Source of the DNA: Bacteroidetes bacterium B1(2017) | Lineage (GTDB): Bacteria > Bacteroidota > Bacteroidia > UKL13-3 | Assembly (NCBI GenBank): GCA_002256395.1 | Contig: NKJG01000008.1 | Location: forward strand, 1 to 64,000 | DNA: 64,000 nucleotides | Reading direction: 5' to 3' | Shown here: one piece after another, positions 1 through 8,078 of the stretch | How positions within the stretch are numbered: position 1 is the first letter of the stretch | Layout of the letters: each line of letters starts with the position of its first letter | Position numbers and translations under genes: made by a program | Notes under the pieces: model-generated | Told to the model about the DNA's origin: nothing | Databases searched by the model: none | Seen by the model: the letters and a program-made list of their open reading frames with translations, nothing else

Positions 1-944
1 CATTGAGCCAGATGCAACTTCCGATTATCAAAAACCTTCAAATCACTTCTCCATCAGGTACCTCTATCGAAGCTCCGCTTGACTTGGGCGGATTCGGAAT
101 AAGTCGGTATAAACTAGACTTTGAATTGGCTCAAATTGCCAAAAACTTGGGTGTAAAAGTCTTGGAAACCACTAAAGTAATTGACATCAAAAAAACTAAA
201 TCTACGTATGAAGTCATTACCGAAAAAGAAGTTTATCATTGCAAAATGGCTGTTGGCAGTTTTGGTAAAAGATCCAACCTTGATGTGGATTGGAAACGGC
301 CGTTTATAGAGAAAAACAGGACTTCGCTGAACCAATATGTGGGCGTAAAATACCATATTAAAACCGACTTTCACAAAGATAAAATAGCCCTGCACAACTT
401 CTCTGATGGATATTGTGGCATTTCGGCCATTGAAGATGGCTTATATTGCCTTTGTTACATGACCACCAAATCCAACCTTAAAAAAAGCGAAAATAGCATA
501 GCTAAAATGGAAGAGAAAATCCTTTCCAAAAATCCTTTTTTAGCGAATATTTTTAAAAATTGCGAGAAACTTTGGCCACAACCTGAAGTGATTTCTCAGA
601 TAAGTTTTGAGAAAAAAGGTCAATTCGAAAACGAAATTCCGCTTTTGGGCGATGCATCAGGAATGATAGCTCCGCTTTGCGGAAATGGCATGAGTATGGC
701 TTTTCATGGGGCGTATCTTTTGCACAATTTGCTTGAATCCGGAGAAAATATTAAAGAAGAATATCCAAATAAATGGAAGGATAATTTCGCCACAAGGCTG
801 CTAGTCGGAAGAACTGTCCAAAGACTTTTCGGTAATCCCATTATGACTGACTTGCTAATAAAAGGCATGAAATTAACCCCGAGTTTGTTACAATTGATTA
901 TCAAAAACACGCATGGAAAGGACATTTTGGCGATAAATGAATAA
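1..944 (+). CDS. FAD-dependent oxidoreductase (3' part, geranylgeranyl-reductase-like)
   Basis: The frame is open at the window edge, so this is the C-terminal part (about 313 residues) of a longer flavoprotein; the TTG at position 3 reads as an internal leucine rather than a start. The visible hallmark is the second FAD-contacting motif, PLLGDASGMIAPLCGNGM, near 640-695, followed by a helical C-terminal region, as in class A flavoprotein oxidoreductases of the geranylgeranyl-reductase/halogenase-like group. The N-terminal GxGxxG nucleotide-binding motif should lie just upstream of the window. The substrate cannot be told. A 70-bp gap separates it from the YceI gene on the same strand. Family assignment is fairly safe; the reaction is not. 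Confidence 0.75.
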   Translation, partial: LSQMQLPIIKNLQITSPSGTSIEAPLDLGGFGISRYKLDFELAQIAKNLGVKVLETTKVIDIKKTKSTYEVITEKEVYHCKMAVGSFGKRSNLDVDWKRPFIEKNRTSLNQYVGVKYHIKTDFHKDKIALHNFSDGYCGISAIEDGLYCLCYMTTKSNLKKSENSIAKMEEKILSKNPFLANIFKNCEKLWPQPEVISQISFEKKGQFENEIPLLGDASGMIAPLCGNGMSMAFHGAYLLHNLLESGENIKEEYPNKWKDNFATRLLVGRTVQRLFGNPIMTDLLIKGMKLTPSLLQLIIKNTHGKDILAINE

Positions 945-1014
945 ATTCAGAATAAAGTAAGCCACCTGACATTCCAAATTCGCTATTCTCCACATCTTTG
1001 CAAAAAAACCAACA

Positions 1015-1542
1015 ATGAAAAAATTTCTTTTTTACACGCTTTTCTTTTTTGTCAATTCGGCCATGGCTCAAAATTGGCAACCAACCACTAGTAGTGTGAG
1101 TTTTAAAATAAAAATGCTAGGTGTAAATATTGACGGAACATTAAAAGGCATGAAAACAAATCTAAAATTTGCTAGTAATGAACCCATATCCCTTTCAGCA
1201 ACCATAGATGCTAAAAGCGTAAATACTTCTAATAGCCTCAGAGACAAACATCTAAAGGAAAAAGAGGAGTTTTTTCAGCCAGACCTGTTTCCAGTTATCA
1301 GTATGAGTAGTGTTTCTATTCAAAAAACCGCAGATAGCAAATACTCAGGCGTATTTAAGATAACCATAAAAAACGTTTCCAAAAACCTTAAAATACCTTT
1401 TAGCTTTATTGAAGATGCCGGAAAAGGTATGCTAATTGCTGATTTTACATTAAACAGACAAGATTTCAAATTTGGAGGAGATACTCCAGGTATGGGCGAC
1501 AACGTTAAAGTGTCCATTTTGCTTAATTTGGCAAAAAACTAA
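1015..1542 (+). CDS. YceI family secreted protein
   Basis: A 175-residue exported protein with a clear signal peptide ending in MAQ (residues 1-19). The rest matches the YceI lipocalin-like barrel: an N-terminal strand with WQPTTSSVSFKIK, a middle SLRDKHLKEKEEFFQPDLFP segment typical of the family, and a final strand containing LNRQDFKFGG. Family members bind amphiphilic or isoprenoid molecules in the periplasm; the ligand here is unknown. The ATG at 1015 gives the signal peptide directly. The ATP-grasp gene follows after 17 bp, so co-transcription is likely. Confidence 0.9.
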   Translation: MKKFLFYTLFFFVNSAMAQNWQPTTSSVSFKIKMLGVNIDGTLKGMKTNLKFASNEPISLSATIDAKSVNTSNSLRDKHLKEKEEFFQPDLFPVISMSSVSIQKTADSKYSGVFKITIKNVSKNLKIPFSFIEDAGKGMLIADFTLNRQDFKFGGDTPGMGDNVKVSILLNLAKN

Positions 1543-1559
1543 TTTCAAATTTGTAGGAT

Positions 1560-2564
1560 GTGAAACTGCTTTTTATTAAAATATTTAGATTTGAATTTTG
1601 GCCTTGGAAAGTATTTTACTTTCCATTGTTGCCTTATTATCTGTACTTAAGCCTAAAAAGCAGAAGCCTCACATTTCCCTCTATCGTAAATACCTCTTTA
1701 CGAAATGGTGGTTTTTTCGATGAAAACAAGCAGGAGATTCTCACTAAGATTCCTGAAGATTTTTTGCCCAAAAGTATATATGTTCAGCCCAATACTGTTT
1801 TTTTTGAAGTCCTAAAAAAAATAGAAGTAAAAAACATAGGTTTTCCGCTCATAGCAAAGCCATTAAATGACCAAAGAGGCAAAGATGTAAGTATTATTTC
1901 AAGAGAAACAGAATTACTGCAATATTTTCAAAAAATAGGCAAAGACTTTGTTATTCAGGAGTTTATAAATTACCCAATAGAGCTTGCTATTCTGTATTCA
2001 CGCTTGCCAAATGAGCCAAAAGGTGTTGTGAGTTCCATCACTTTCAAAGAGTTTTTGACTGTATGTGGCAACGGCAAAGACGATATAGAAACCATTTTGA
2101 GAAAAAATCCGCGAGCCGAAATGATTTGGGTGGATTTACAAAAAAACACCAAAACCGACTGGAAAAAAATACTCATAAAAGATGAAACACAGGTTATAGA
2201 AAAAATTGGGAACCATTGCAGAGGAACAATTTTCAGAAATGCTACAGAAATAGACAAAGCCAAAACAGCTGAAGTAATGGACAAAATTCTGAAAGAATTT
2301 GAAGGTTTCAACTACGGAAGATTCGACCTAAAAGTAAAATCAATTGCAGATTTGTATGAAGGGACAAACATAAAAGTACTCGAACTCAATGGCGTAAATG
2401 CCGATGCAGCCCACATTTTTGACCCAAACTACAATCTCCTGAAAGCCTATAAAGATGTAGCATGGCACTGGAAAAGACTGAGTGATATTGCTCAGTACAA
2501 TTCGAACTTAGGTTATGTATCTTGCTCATTTAAGGCACTTTGGAATCGAATGAAAACAAACTAA
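1560..2564 (+). CDS. ATP-grasp (D-Ala-D-Ala ligase-like) protein
   Basis: A 334-residue protein with an ATP-grasp fold: a nucleotide-binding lysine region (FPLIAKPLNDQRGKDVSII), a hinge-like VIQEFI segment, and the metal-binding end YGRFDLKVKSIADLYEG...KVLELNGVNADAAHIFDP, which resembles D-alanine-D-alanine ligase-type enzymes. The acceptor substrate is not predictable. The start is GTG at 1560: an ATG overlaps it at 1558 but is followed at once by TGA, and the GTG frame gives an N-terminus beginning KLLFIKIFRF. It lies 17 bp after YceI and 4 bp before the YHS gene, an operon-like arrangement. A function as carboxylate-amine ligase is family knowledge, not shown here. Confidence 0.75.
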   Translation: MKLLFIKIFRFEFWPWKVFYFPLLPYYLYLSLKSRSLTFPSIVNTSLRNGGFFDENKQEILTKIPEDFLPKSIYVQPNTVFFEVLKKIEVKNIGFPLIAKPLNDQRGKDVSIISRETELLQYFQKIGKDFVIQEFINYPIELAILYSRLPNEPKGVVSSITFKEFLTVCGNGKDDIETILRKNPRAEMIWVDLQKNTKTDWKKILIKDETQVIEKIGNHCRGTIFRNATEIDKAKTAEVMDKILKEFEGFNYGRFDLKVKSIADLYEGTNIKVLELNGVNADAAHIFDPNYNLLKAYKDVAWHWKRLSDIAQYNSNLGYVSCSFKALWNRMKTN

Positions 2565-2568
2565 AATC

Positions 2569-3012
2569 ATGAAATTGCTTTTCACGAAAACAATTGTCAC
2601 CTTTCTTTTATTTCAAACTACAGTCTCGAAAACCAACTATCTATTAACCGATGGTTTTGTAGCTTCAGGATACGATGTAGTGAGTTATTTTAGCCATAAT
2701 CCAAAGCTAGGAAACAATGCCTTTATAGCTGAATACGAGCATGTTAAATTCAAATTTTCGTCTTTAGAAAACCTAAAGATTTTCAAAAGCAACCCACTGA
2801 AATATATTCCTAAATACGGAGGATGGTGTGCCTACGCCATAGGTCTCAATGGCAGCAAAGTGACTGTTGACCCTAAAAATTACCGTATTTATAACAATGA
2901 ACTTTTCCTTTTTTACAAAAAAAACCGAAACGATACGCTACAGGATTGGCTAAAAAACGAAAAAGAACTATACCAAAAAGCTGAAATTAATTGGCTAAAA
3001 AATAAAAAATAA
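2569..3012 (+). CDS. YHS domain-containing secreted protein
   Basis: A 147-residue protein with a hydrophobic N-terminus (residues 1-20) and a YHS-like domain: GYDVVSYF, then a beta-strand stretch, then YIPKYGGWCAYAIGLNGSKV and a DPKNYRIYNNELFLFY end. YHS domains are short metal-associated modules found in secreted and metal-handling proteins of Bacteroidota and Proteobacteria. The single conserved cysteine in GGWCAYA is retained. It begins 4 bp after the ATP-grasp stop codon, so translation is probably coupled. Role in metal or redox handling is inference from the domain and from the YceI and DM13 neighbours. Confidence 0.85.
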   Translation: MKLLFTKTIVTFLLFQTTVSKTNYLLTDGFVASGYDVVSYFSHNPKLGNNAFIAEYEHVKFKFSSLENLKIFKSNPLKYIPKYGGWCAYAIGLNGSKVTVDPKNYRIYNNELFLFYKKNRNDTLQDWLKNEKELYQKAEINWLKNKK

Positions 3013-3044
3013 GGAACAGCACAACCATTTAAAAGATACATACG

Positions 3045-3052
3045 TATATTTG
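3045..3052 (+). promoter_or_regulatory. Candidate -7 promoter box before the Crp/Fnr gene
   Basis: The octamer TATATTTG is an exact match to the Bacteroidota -7 consensus TAnnTTTG. It lies 35 bp before the chosen TTG start of the Crp/Fnr gene and just after the YHS stop. No good -33 TTTG is visible at the usual distance, so this is a moderate call. Confidence 0.4.
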
Positions 3053-3087
3053 TTAAGAATGAACTTTAACCTCTAAATCATAACATT

Positions 3088-3756
3088 TTGTACAGCTCTC
3101 AATACTGGTATCTGCAAAACCATTCGCTATTTAAACACCTAAACAGCAGCGACTTAAACGAAATATGTTATATTGCAGCCTACAAAACTGTTCGAAAAGG
3201 TGACATCATTTTTTTTTCAGAAGAAAACAATGGCAGAGTTTTTACACTCAAAAAAGGAAGCCTAAAAATTGTCAGAATTGACGTAGAAGGTAATGAGATT
3301 GTTAAAGATATTCTGAAAGTGGGCGATCTGTTTGGCTCACTTGACCTGATAGAATCCAATGAAGATGAATACGCAATTGTATTGTCCGACACCGCCACTT
3401 TTTGTAGTTTCAAGGCCGCTGACTTTGAAAAATTCATTGAAAACAAACCCGAAGTAGCCGTAAAATACACTAAATGGATAGGTTTTTGGTTTAAAAGACT
3501 CGAAAACCGATATTCTAACATCATGTTTAAGGATGTAAAAACCAGACTACTGAACTTCCTAAAAGATATAGCCAAAGACCACCAAACCGACCCAGATGGA
3601 TATGTCTCGCTTCCTAACTATCTGACACACCAAGACATAGCGAGTTTAATATGCAGCACCCGCCAAACCGTAACATCCTTACTGAATACGCTTAAATCTG
3701 AAGGAATAATCACTTATTCGAGAAAAGAAATTAAAGTGAAAATTTCAGTTTTGTAA
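3088..3756 (+). CDS. Crp/Fnr family transcriptional regulator
   Basis: A 222-residue regulator: an N-terminal cyclic-nucleotide-binding-type beta-roll (about residues 10-125, with GDIIFFSEENNGRVFTLKKG and VGDLFGSLDLIE), a long dimerisation helix, and a C-terminal winged helix (residues 155-222) with LTHQDIASLICSTRQTVTSL as the recognition helix region. There is no FNR-type cysteine cluster, so an oxygen-sensing iron-sulfur cluster is unlikely. The frame has no ATG after its upstream stop at 3067-3069; TTG at 3088 is the best start. It sits between the YHS and DM13 genes and may control them, but no operator was identified. Confidence 0.85.
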   Translation: MYSSQYWYLQNHSLFKHLNSSDLNEICYIAAYKTVRKGDIIFFSEENNGRVFTLKKGSLKIVRIDVEGNEIVKDILKVGDLFGSLDLIESNEDEYAIVLSDTATFCSFKAADFEKFIENKPEVAVKYTKWIGFWFKRLENRYSNIMFKDVKTRLLNFLKDIAKDHQTDPDGYVSLPNYLTHQDIASLICSTRQTVTSLLNTLKSEGIITYSRKEIKVKISVL

Positions 3757-3812
3757 CCCTGAAATAACTGGAAAAAGTCTTTTAGCCGACAAACACAATT
3801 GAAGAAGCATTA

Positions 3813-3820
3813 TACTTTTG
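3813..3820 (+). promoter_or_regulatory. Candidate -7 promoter box before the DM13 gene
   Basis: TACTTTTG matches TAnnTTTG exactly and lies 37 bp upstream of the ATG at 3858. The nearest TTG (3799-3801) is too close to serve as a -33 element, so only the -7 half is supported. Confidence 0.35.
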
Positions 3821-3857
3821 ATTTAGTATTTTTCTGAAATAAAACCTTTTGAAAATC

Positions 3858-4316
3858 ATGAGAGTTCTAATGCTTACTGCTTTGATTGCCCTAAGTAGTT
3901 GTAACAAATCTACCGAGATAGACCCGGCGGCGACCACTACACCAAACCCGACCGAAAATGGTGTAAATACCACGACAGAAAAGATGACAATGGATTTTTC
4001 TGGACAAAAATTACTTTTAGAAGGCAAGTTTGTGAATGGTGCCCATCCGACAAGTGGAACTGCTAAAATCTATGAAGCAAAAGATGGTAAAAGAACACTG
4101 GTTTTTGAAAGTCTAAAATCAGACGCTGGCCCAGATCTCAGAATATATATAGCTAACGACAAGGCTGTTACAAACTTTGTAGAACTGAGTAACAAAGTGG
4201 AGAACGGCAACAAAATGTACGATATTCCTGCTAAAGTTGATCTCAGCAAACAGAAATTTGTACTCATTTGGTGCAAACAATTCTCCGTACTGTTTGGTCA
4301 CGCTGAACTGAAATAA
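3858..4316 (+). CDS. DM13 domain lipoprotein
   Basis: A 152-residue predicted lipoprotein. With the ATG at 3858, rather than the TTG nine bases earlier, the N-terminus is a short signal peptide with lipobox LSSC (cysteine at residue 15). A Thr/Pro-rich linker follows, then a DM13 domain (about residues 50-152) ending in VLIWCKQFSVLFGHAELK; the conserved cysteine and the LFGHA end are the DM13 hallmark. DM13 domains are proposed to take part in electron transfer; that is a family prediction, not shown here. The next gene starts 26 bp downstream and may share the transcript. Confidence 0.85.
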   Translation: MRVLMLTALIALSSCNKSTEIDPAATTTPNPTENGVNTTTEKMTMDFSGQKLLLEGKFVNGAHPTSGTAKIYEAKDGKRTLVFESLKSDAGPDLRIYIANDKAVTNFVELSNKVENGNKMYDIPAKVDLSKQKFVLIWCKQFSVLFGHAELK

Positions 4317-4342
4317 TCAAAATTTTAATCCAAAAAAACATT

Positions 4343-5041
4343 ATGAAAAAATCAATTTCATTGCTATTGCTCTGCCTATTTTTTACAAAAACTTGGTCGC
4401 AAAGTCTCGATTTTGCAGTAGCCACTAAAAAAGAATTTGCACCTTCGGCCTCATTTCAAAAAACGTACGACTTGGGAAAAAAGAAAAACTTTCAATTCGG
4501 CTGGGGAATAAGAGCCAACGGTTATTTCAGCGGAGAAAAAGAATATTTAACTGCACCGGCATTGTTGACATCGGGAAAGCAAAGCTTGGCGGCATTTTTT
4601 ACCGAATACAATCCTGCAAAAATAGACACCATCAATTTCTCCAAGTCCAGTTTGGTTTCTGTCAATGCTTTAATAATTCTTCAATATTCCTTTAAGAAAT
4701 CGGCCATTGGTTTCAATATAGATGCCGCGGGATTTACCGTAGGCGGTACACAAAGTGGAGTTTTCCGAGCAGCAGAATCTCCATCACTCAACAAAACCAC
4801 CCAAACGGCCTCACCGACTCCGATAAATGTTTTGCTGATTTCTGACAGCGACAGAGGAAGTTTAAACTCTGAATTATACTTTAAACAAACACTAAAAAAC
4901 CAAAATGCTTTGAGATTTGGCCTTAGTTTTCAGTTTATGGAATACACTACCAAACAATTACTTACATTCGAAAATGACAGATTTAGACATAAATCTTTGA
5001 TGCCATTTGTGGCTTATACCATAAACCTTAGAAAAAAATAA
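4343..5041 (+). CDS. Secreted protein, probable outer-membrane beta-barrel
   Basis: I do not recognise a named family. The 232-residue product has a signal peptide ending in TWSQ (residues 1-20) and then alternating hydrophobic/polar strands such as FQFGWGIRANGYF, SVNALIILQYSF and ALRFGLSFQFMEY, as in small outer-membrane barrels. It ends in PFVAYTINLRKK, so the usual terminal aromatic residue is not the last one. It follows the DM13 gene by 26 bp and is followed by the DinB-like gene after 2 bp. The C-terminal ALRFGLSFQFMEY stretch suggests a porin- or OmpW-like barrel, but this is inference from pattern only. Confidence 0.6.
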   Translation: MKKSISLLLLCLFFTKTWSQSLDFAVATKKEFAPSASFQKTYDLGKKKNFQFGWGIRANGYFSGEKEYLTAPALLTSGKQSLAAFFTEYNPAKIDTINFSKSSLVSVNALIILQYSFKKSAIGFNIDAAGFTVGGTQSGVFRAAESPSLNKTTQTASPTPINVLLISDSDRGSLNSELYFKQTLKNQNALRFGLSFQFMEYTTKQLLTFENDRFRHKSLMPFVAYTINLRKK

Positions 5042-5043
5042 GC

Positions 5044-5556
5044 ATGAATAATATGGTAAAATACCACCTGAATATATTTACTGAAATAGAGAAAATATGC
5101 CGTCAATTGTCACACGACAAGTTTGTGGAAAAAATAGAATTACTAAGCGGAAGCTCTATTGGACAACATATTAGACACATTGTGGAGTTCTACGTTTGTT
5201 TATTTTCAGATAAAGACTACGTAAACTACGATGAGCGAGAACGAAACCTATTGATAGAAAACTCGCCATTATATACCCTTGAGGTGTTAGGAATATTAAA
5301 ATATAAGTTACAAAATCTGGATTTCGAAAAAAACGTAATCTTCAAACAGTCGCTAAACGATGACAAAGTGTTTTTATCTACAAGCTATGCCCGTGAGCTA
5401 ATTTATCTTGGTGAACACACCATTCACCATTTTGCTTTGATAAAAATAGGCATAACAGCTCTTTGTCCAGAACTCGACTTAGACCAAAACTTCGGGGTAG
5501 CTGACTCCACAATAAAATATCGATCAACCCAAACATCCACAAAATGTGCGTCTTAA
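5044..5556 (+). CDS. DinB-like (four-helix bundle) family protein
   Basis: A 170-residue, mostly helical cytosolic protein. Two histidine-bearing segments, SSIGQHIRHIVEF and LGEHTIHHFALIKIGI, match the positions of the metal-binding histidines in the DinB/YfiT superfamily, which includes thiol transferases and metal-dependent hydrolases. The substrate is unknown. It starts 2 bp after the preceding stop and its 3' end overlaps the next gene by 13 bp (ATG at 5544), so these genes are almost certainly co-translated. Confidence 0.75.
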   Translation: MNNMVKYHLNIFTEIEKICRQLSHDKFVEKIELLSGSSIGQHIRHIVEFYVCLFSDKDYVNYDERERNLLIENSPLYTLEVLGILKYKLQNLDFEKNVIFKQSLNDDKVFLSTSYARELIYLGEHTIHHFALIKIGITALCPELDLDQNFGVADSTIKYRSTQTSTKCAS

Positions 5557-6260
5557 CTTATGTTCCAGTGGCTGAAAATGGCTTCATAGTAACCTCCAAC
5601 CGAGACGAGAACATAGCTAGACCAAAAGCAAAACCACCGAAAAAAATAAAAATAAATGGCATAGAAGTATTTTGCCCAGTTGACCCAATATCGAAAGGAA
5701 CTTGGATAGCAACCTCAACATGTTATACCATGGTGTTGTTGAATGGTGGATATAAAAAACATGAAGTAAAACCGAGTTACAGACAAAGCAGAGGGCAGGT
5801 AATATTAGAATTTACCAAATGGAATGACCCTGAAACCTTCCTAAATAACTTTGATTTCAATGGAATGGAACCCTTCACTTTGGTTCTTTTCAAAAATGAA
5901 AACAGGCAGGAAATTACAGAAATAAAGTGGTGTTCGGGCGAAAAATACATCACACATTTAAACGGCGAATTACCTCTAATTTGGTCTTCGGCAACTCTTT
6001 ACGACCAGCAAGCTATTGACAAAAGACAATCGTGGTTTATGGACCATTTATCAAAAAATCAGATCGAAATTTCAAGCGAAATCATTTTAGATTTTCACAA
6101 TACTGGAGGAAAACAAGATTTAGAAAATAGTATAAAACTGAAAAGAAAAAACGGAATAGAAACCGTTTGCATTACACAAATAGAAATCTACCCAACCGCT
6201 AAATTATTGTTTTACAACGATTTAGAAAACAACACCAGCAATAGATTTGTAATCTATTGA
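5544..6260 (+). CDS. NRDE family protein (TANGO2-like)
   Basis: A 238-residue protein starting MCVLTYVPV, with the diagnostic TSNRDEN motif at residues 17-23, then ISKGTWIATS and LLNGGYKKHE, all characteristic of the NRDE/TANGO2 family. The N-terminal cysteine directly after Met recalls Ntn-type hydrolases and is conserved in the family. Bacterial members are uncharacterised; the eukaryotic relative is linked to lipid or heme handling. The start overlaps the DinB-like gene by 13 bp in another frame, indicating translational coupling. Confidence 0.85.
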   Translation: MCVLTYVPVAENGFIVTSNRDENIARPKAKPPKKIKINGIEVFCPVDPISKGTWIATSTCYTMVLLNGGYKKHEVKPSYRQSRGQVILEFTKWNDPETFLNNFDFNGMEPFTLVLFKNENRQEITEIKWCSGEKYITHLNGELPLIWSSATLYDQQAIDKRQSWFMDHLSKNQIEISSEIILDFHNTGGKQDLENSIKLKRKNGIETVCITQIEIYPTAKLLFYNDLENNTSNRFVIY

Positions 6261-6312
6261 AAAGAATAACCTACTCAAAAATTTCGATTTTCCTAAAGCA
6301 GATATTTATAAT

Positions 6313-6320
6313 TACCTTTG
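6313..6320 (+). promoter_or_regulatory. Candidate -7 promoter box before the CLC gene
   Basis: TACCTTTG is an exact TAnnTTTG match about 100 bp upstream of the CLC start codon, in the 161-bp gap after the NRDE gene. No convincing -33 element is present. The leader between it and 6422 does not show the conserved bases of a fluoride riboswitch. Confidence 0.4.
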
Positions 6321-6421
6321 CCCACTAAACTTAAGAGACCGTTTTCTCTCTCAAATAATCGCTTCTTTTGAGCTTAAATACTTTGATAAAACAGAAAGCT
6401 GCCCAAAAATTAGAAATATAG

Positions 6422-7711
6422 ATGTCGAATAAAGATAAAATAGCGTCTAATATTTCAGGATTTTTCTCAAAATATCCTGCACTTCCCTATGTATTAAAAT
6501 GGGCATTTATATCGCTTCTCATCGGTACATTAGTAGGTTCTGCATCCGCAGGATTTCTGATTTCGCTTGATTATGTTACAAATTTACGAGAAGCAAACCT
6601 TTGGTTGATTTCGCTTTTACCAGTAGCAGGTTTGGCGGTAGGATTAATGTATCAATACTTCGGAAAAGACGTTGAGGCAGGAAACAATCTGTTGATAGAC
6701 AATATACATGAGCCAAAAGAAACCATCCCACTCAAAATGGCGGTTTTTGTGTATTTAGGCACCATAATTACGCATCTTTTTGGTGGTTCGGCTGGTAGAG
6801 AAGGTACTGCTCTACAAATGGCGGGTTCATTAAGCGACCAACTCTCTAAACCTCTGAAATTAAGCAAAGAAGACAGAAAAGTCCTAATAATTTCAGCAAT
6901 TGCGGCAGGTTTTGGTTCGGTATTCGGAACCCCTCTGGCTGGGGCTATCTTTGCTTTGGAGTTTCAGAAAACGGGCAAAATGAGATACAATGCCATTTTT
7001 CCAGCATTTTTTGCGGCTATATTGGCTGATTTAGTTACTAGTTTGTGGCAAGCAAAACATACCCATTATAGCATTTCTAATATTCCAGAGTTGGATTTCA
7101 AAACACTCCTATACAGTATTTTATCTGGCATTTGTTTCGGAATTTGTGCAGCAGCTTTTAGCAAATCTATACACAAAATTGGGCATATATTCAGGTCCAA
7201 AATCTCATATCCAGCTTTGCGACCATTTGTTGGTGGAATTATAGTAGCTGTTGCGGTTTGGTTAATTGGCTCTACCAAATATATTGGCTTAGGCATTCCT
7301 ACTGTTCTTTTATCATTTAATGAAGCCTTACCTTATTATGATTTTGCAATTAAAATGGCTTTAACCATTCTGACTTTAGCGGCTGGTTTTAAAGGTGGTG
7401 AAGTTACGCCCTTATTTTTCATTGGAGCCACTTTGGGCAATGCTCTAGCCTACTTCATTCCGCTCCCGCTAGACCTTTTGGCTGGTATGGGATTTGTGTC
7501 TGTTTTTGCAGCTGCTACCAATACTCCTTTGGCCTGCCTTATGTTGGGTATAGAACTTTTTGGAGCAGATTCAGCTATTTACTTAGCCGTCGCACTTGTT
7601 ACATCTTACCTATTTTCAGGTCATAACAGTATTTACACCAAACAAATAATAGGTAAAACCAAACATAAAAACTATAAACATCAGGAAGGTAAAAATTTTC
7701 AGGAATTATAA
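6422..7711 (+). CDS. CLC-family anion/proton antiporter, probable CLC-F fluoride exporter
   Basis: A 429-residue polytopic membrane protein with CLC signatures: FGGSAGREGTALQMAGSL (gating glutamate, about residues 120-137) and GFKGGEVTPLFFIGATLG (about residues 320-337). In chloride-type CLCs the first ion-binding loop is GSGIP and the third is GxFxP. Here they read AGNNLLID and GGEVTP. From memory of work on CLC-F proteins, a Met or Asn replacing the serine, GREGT, and Glu/Thr in GGEVTP are marks of fluoride/proton antiporters, so export of fluoride is the best prediction. There is no C-terminal CBS domain, as usual for short bacterial members. It is preceded by its own candidate promoter and followed by a 148-bp gap. 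Confidence 0.85.
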   Translation: MSNKDKIASNISGFFSKYPALPYVLKWAFISLLIGTLVGSASAGFLISLDYVTNLREANLWLISLLPVAGLAVGLMYQYFGKDVEAGNNLLIDNIHEPKETIPLKMAVFVYLGTIITHLFGGSAGREGTALQMAGSLSDQLSKPLKLSKEDRKVLIISAIAAGFGSVFGTPLAGAIFALEFQKTGKMRYNAIFPAFFAAILADLVTSLWQAKHTHYSISNIPELDFKTLLYSILSGICFGICAAAFSKSIHKIGHIFRSKISYPALRPFVGGIIVAVAVWLIGSTKYIGLGIPTVLLSFNEALPYYDFAIKMALTILTLAAGFKGGEVTPLFFIGATLGNALAYFIPLPLDLLAGMGFVSVFAAATNTPLACLMLGIELFGADSAIYLAVALVTSYLFSGHNSIYTKQIIGKTKHKNYKHQEGKNFQEL

Positions 7712-7747
7712 AATTTGAGCTAATTTTAAACTTAAAACCGATACATT

Positions 7748-7785
7748 CTTTGTGCAACTTAGTGAAACCTTCGTGTACCTTTGTG
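7748..7785 (+). repeat. Four phased CTTnGTG heptamers, also a candidate promoter
   Basis: CTTTGTG (7748), CTTAGTG (7758), CTTCGTG (7769) and CTTTGTG (7779) recur at 10-11 bp steps, about one helical turn. The first unit contains TTTG and the last overlaps TACCTTTG (7776-7783), an exact TAnnTTTG, with 23 bp between the two, so the array could act as a -33/-7 promoter for the DUF4177 gene at 7860. Confidence 0.5.
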
Positions 7786-7859
7786 CAATAGACTAGTCAC
7801 AATTTTCACTAGCGATTTCATCAAAAAAAACCTTTTAAATAATATCTAACACTAAAAAT

Positions 7860-8060
7860 ATGAAAAAATACGAGTACAAAGTAATCAAAACTACTCAAGA
7901 AGGCTTTTGGGACCCAAAAGTAAACGATGTAGATCTTACTTCAAAATTGAACGGCATAGGTCAAGAAGGATGGGAATTGGTTTCAGCGGTAGAAACCAAT
8001 TCTTACCAGGGTAGCACCAAAGAAATCGTATTGTTCTTTAAAAGAGAAGCAACATTTTAA
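7860..8060 (+). CDS. DUF4177-type small protein
   Basis: A 66-residue cytosolic protein: KKYEYKVIKT, then NGIGQEGWELVSAVE, then EIVLFFKRE. This pattern (an initial YEYKVV-like strand, a GxEGWELV turn and a final strand with FKR) is that of the DUF4177 family. No function is established. It is followed 18 bp later by the HopJ-like gene on the same strand. Confidence 0.8.
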   Translation: MKKYEYKVIKTTQEGFWDPKVNDVDLTSKLNGIGQEGWELVSAVETNSYQGSTKEIVLFFKREATF

Positions 8061-8078
8061 TCAAATCATAAAAGAAAA

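Noticed and set aside
6261..6421. Fluoride riboswitch upstream of the CLC gene
   Set aside because: I looked for the conserved riboswitch core bases and found no convincing match.
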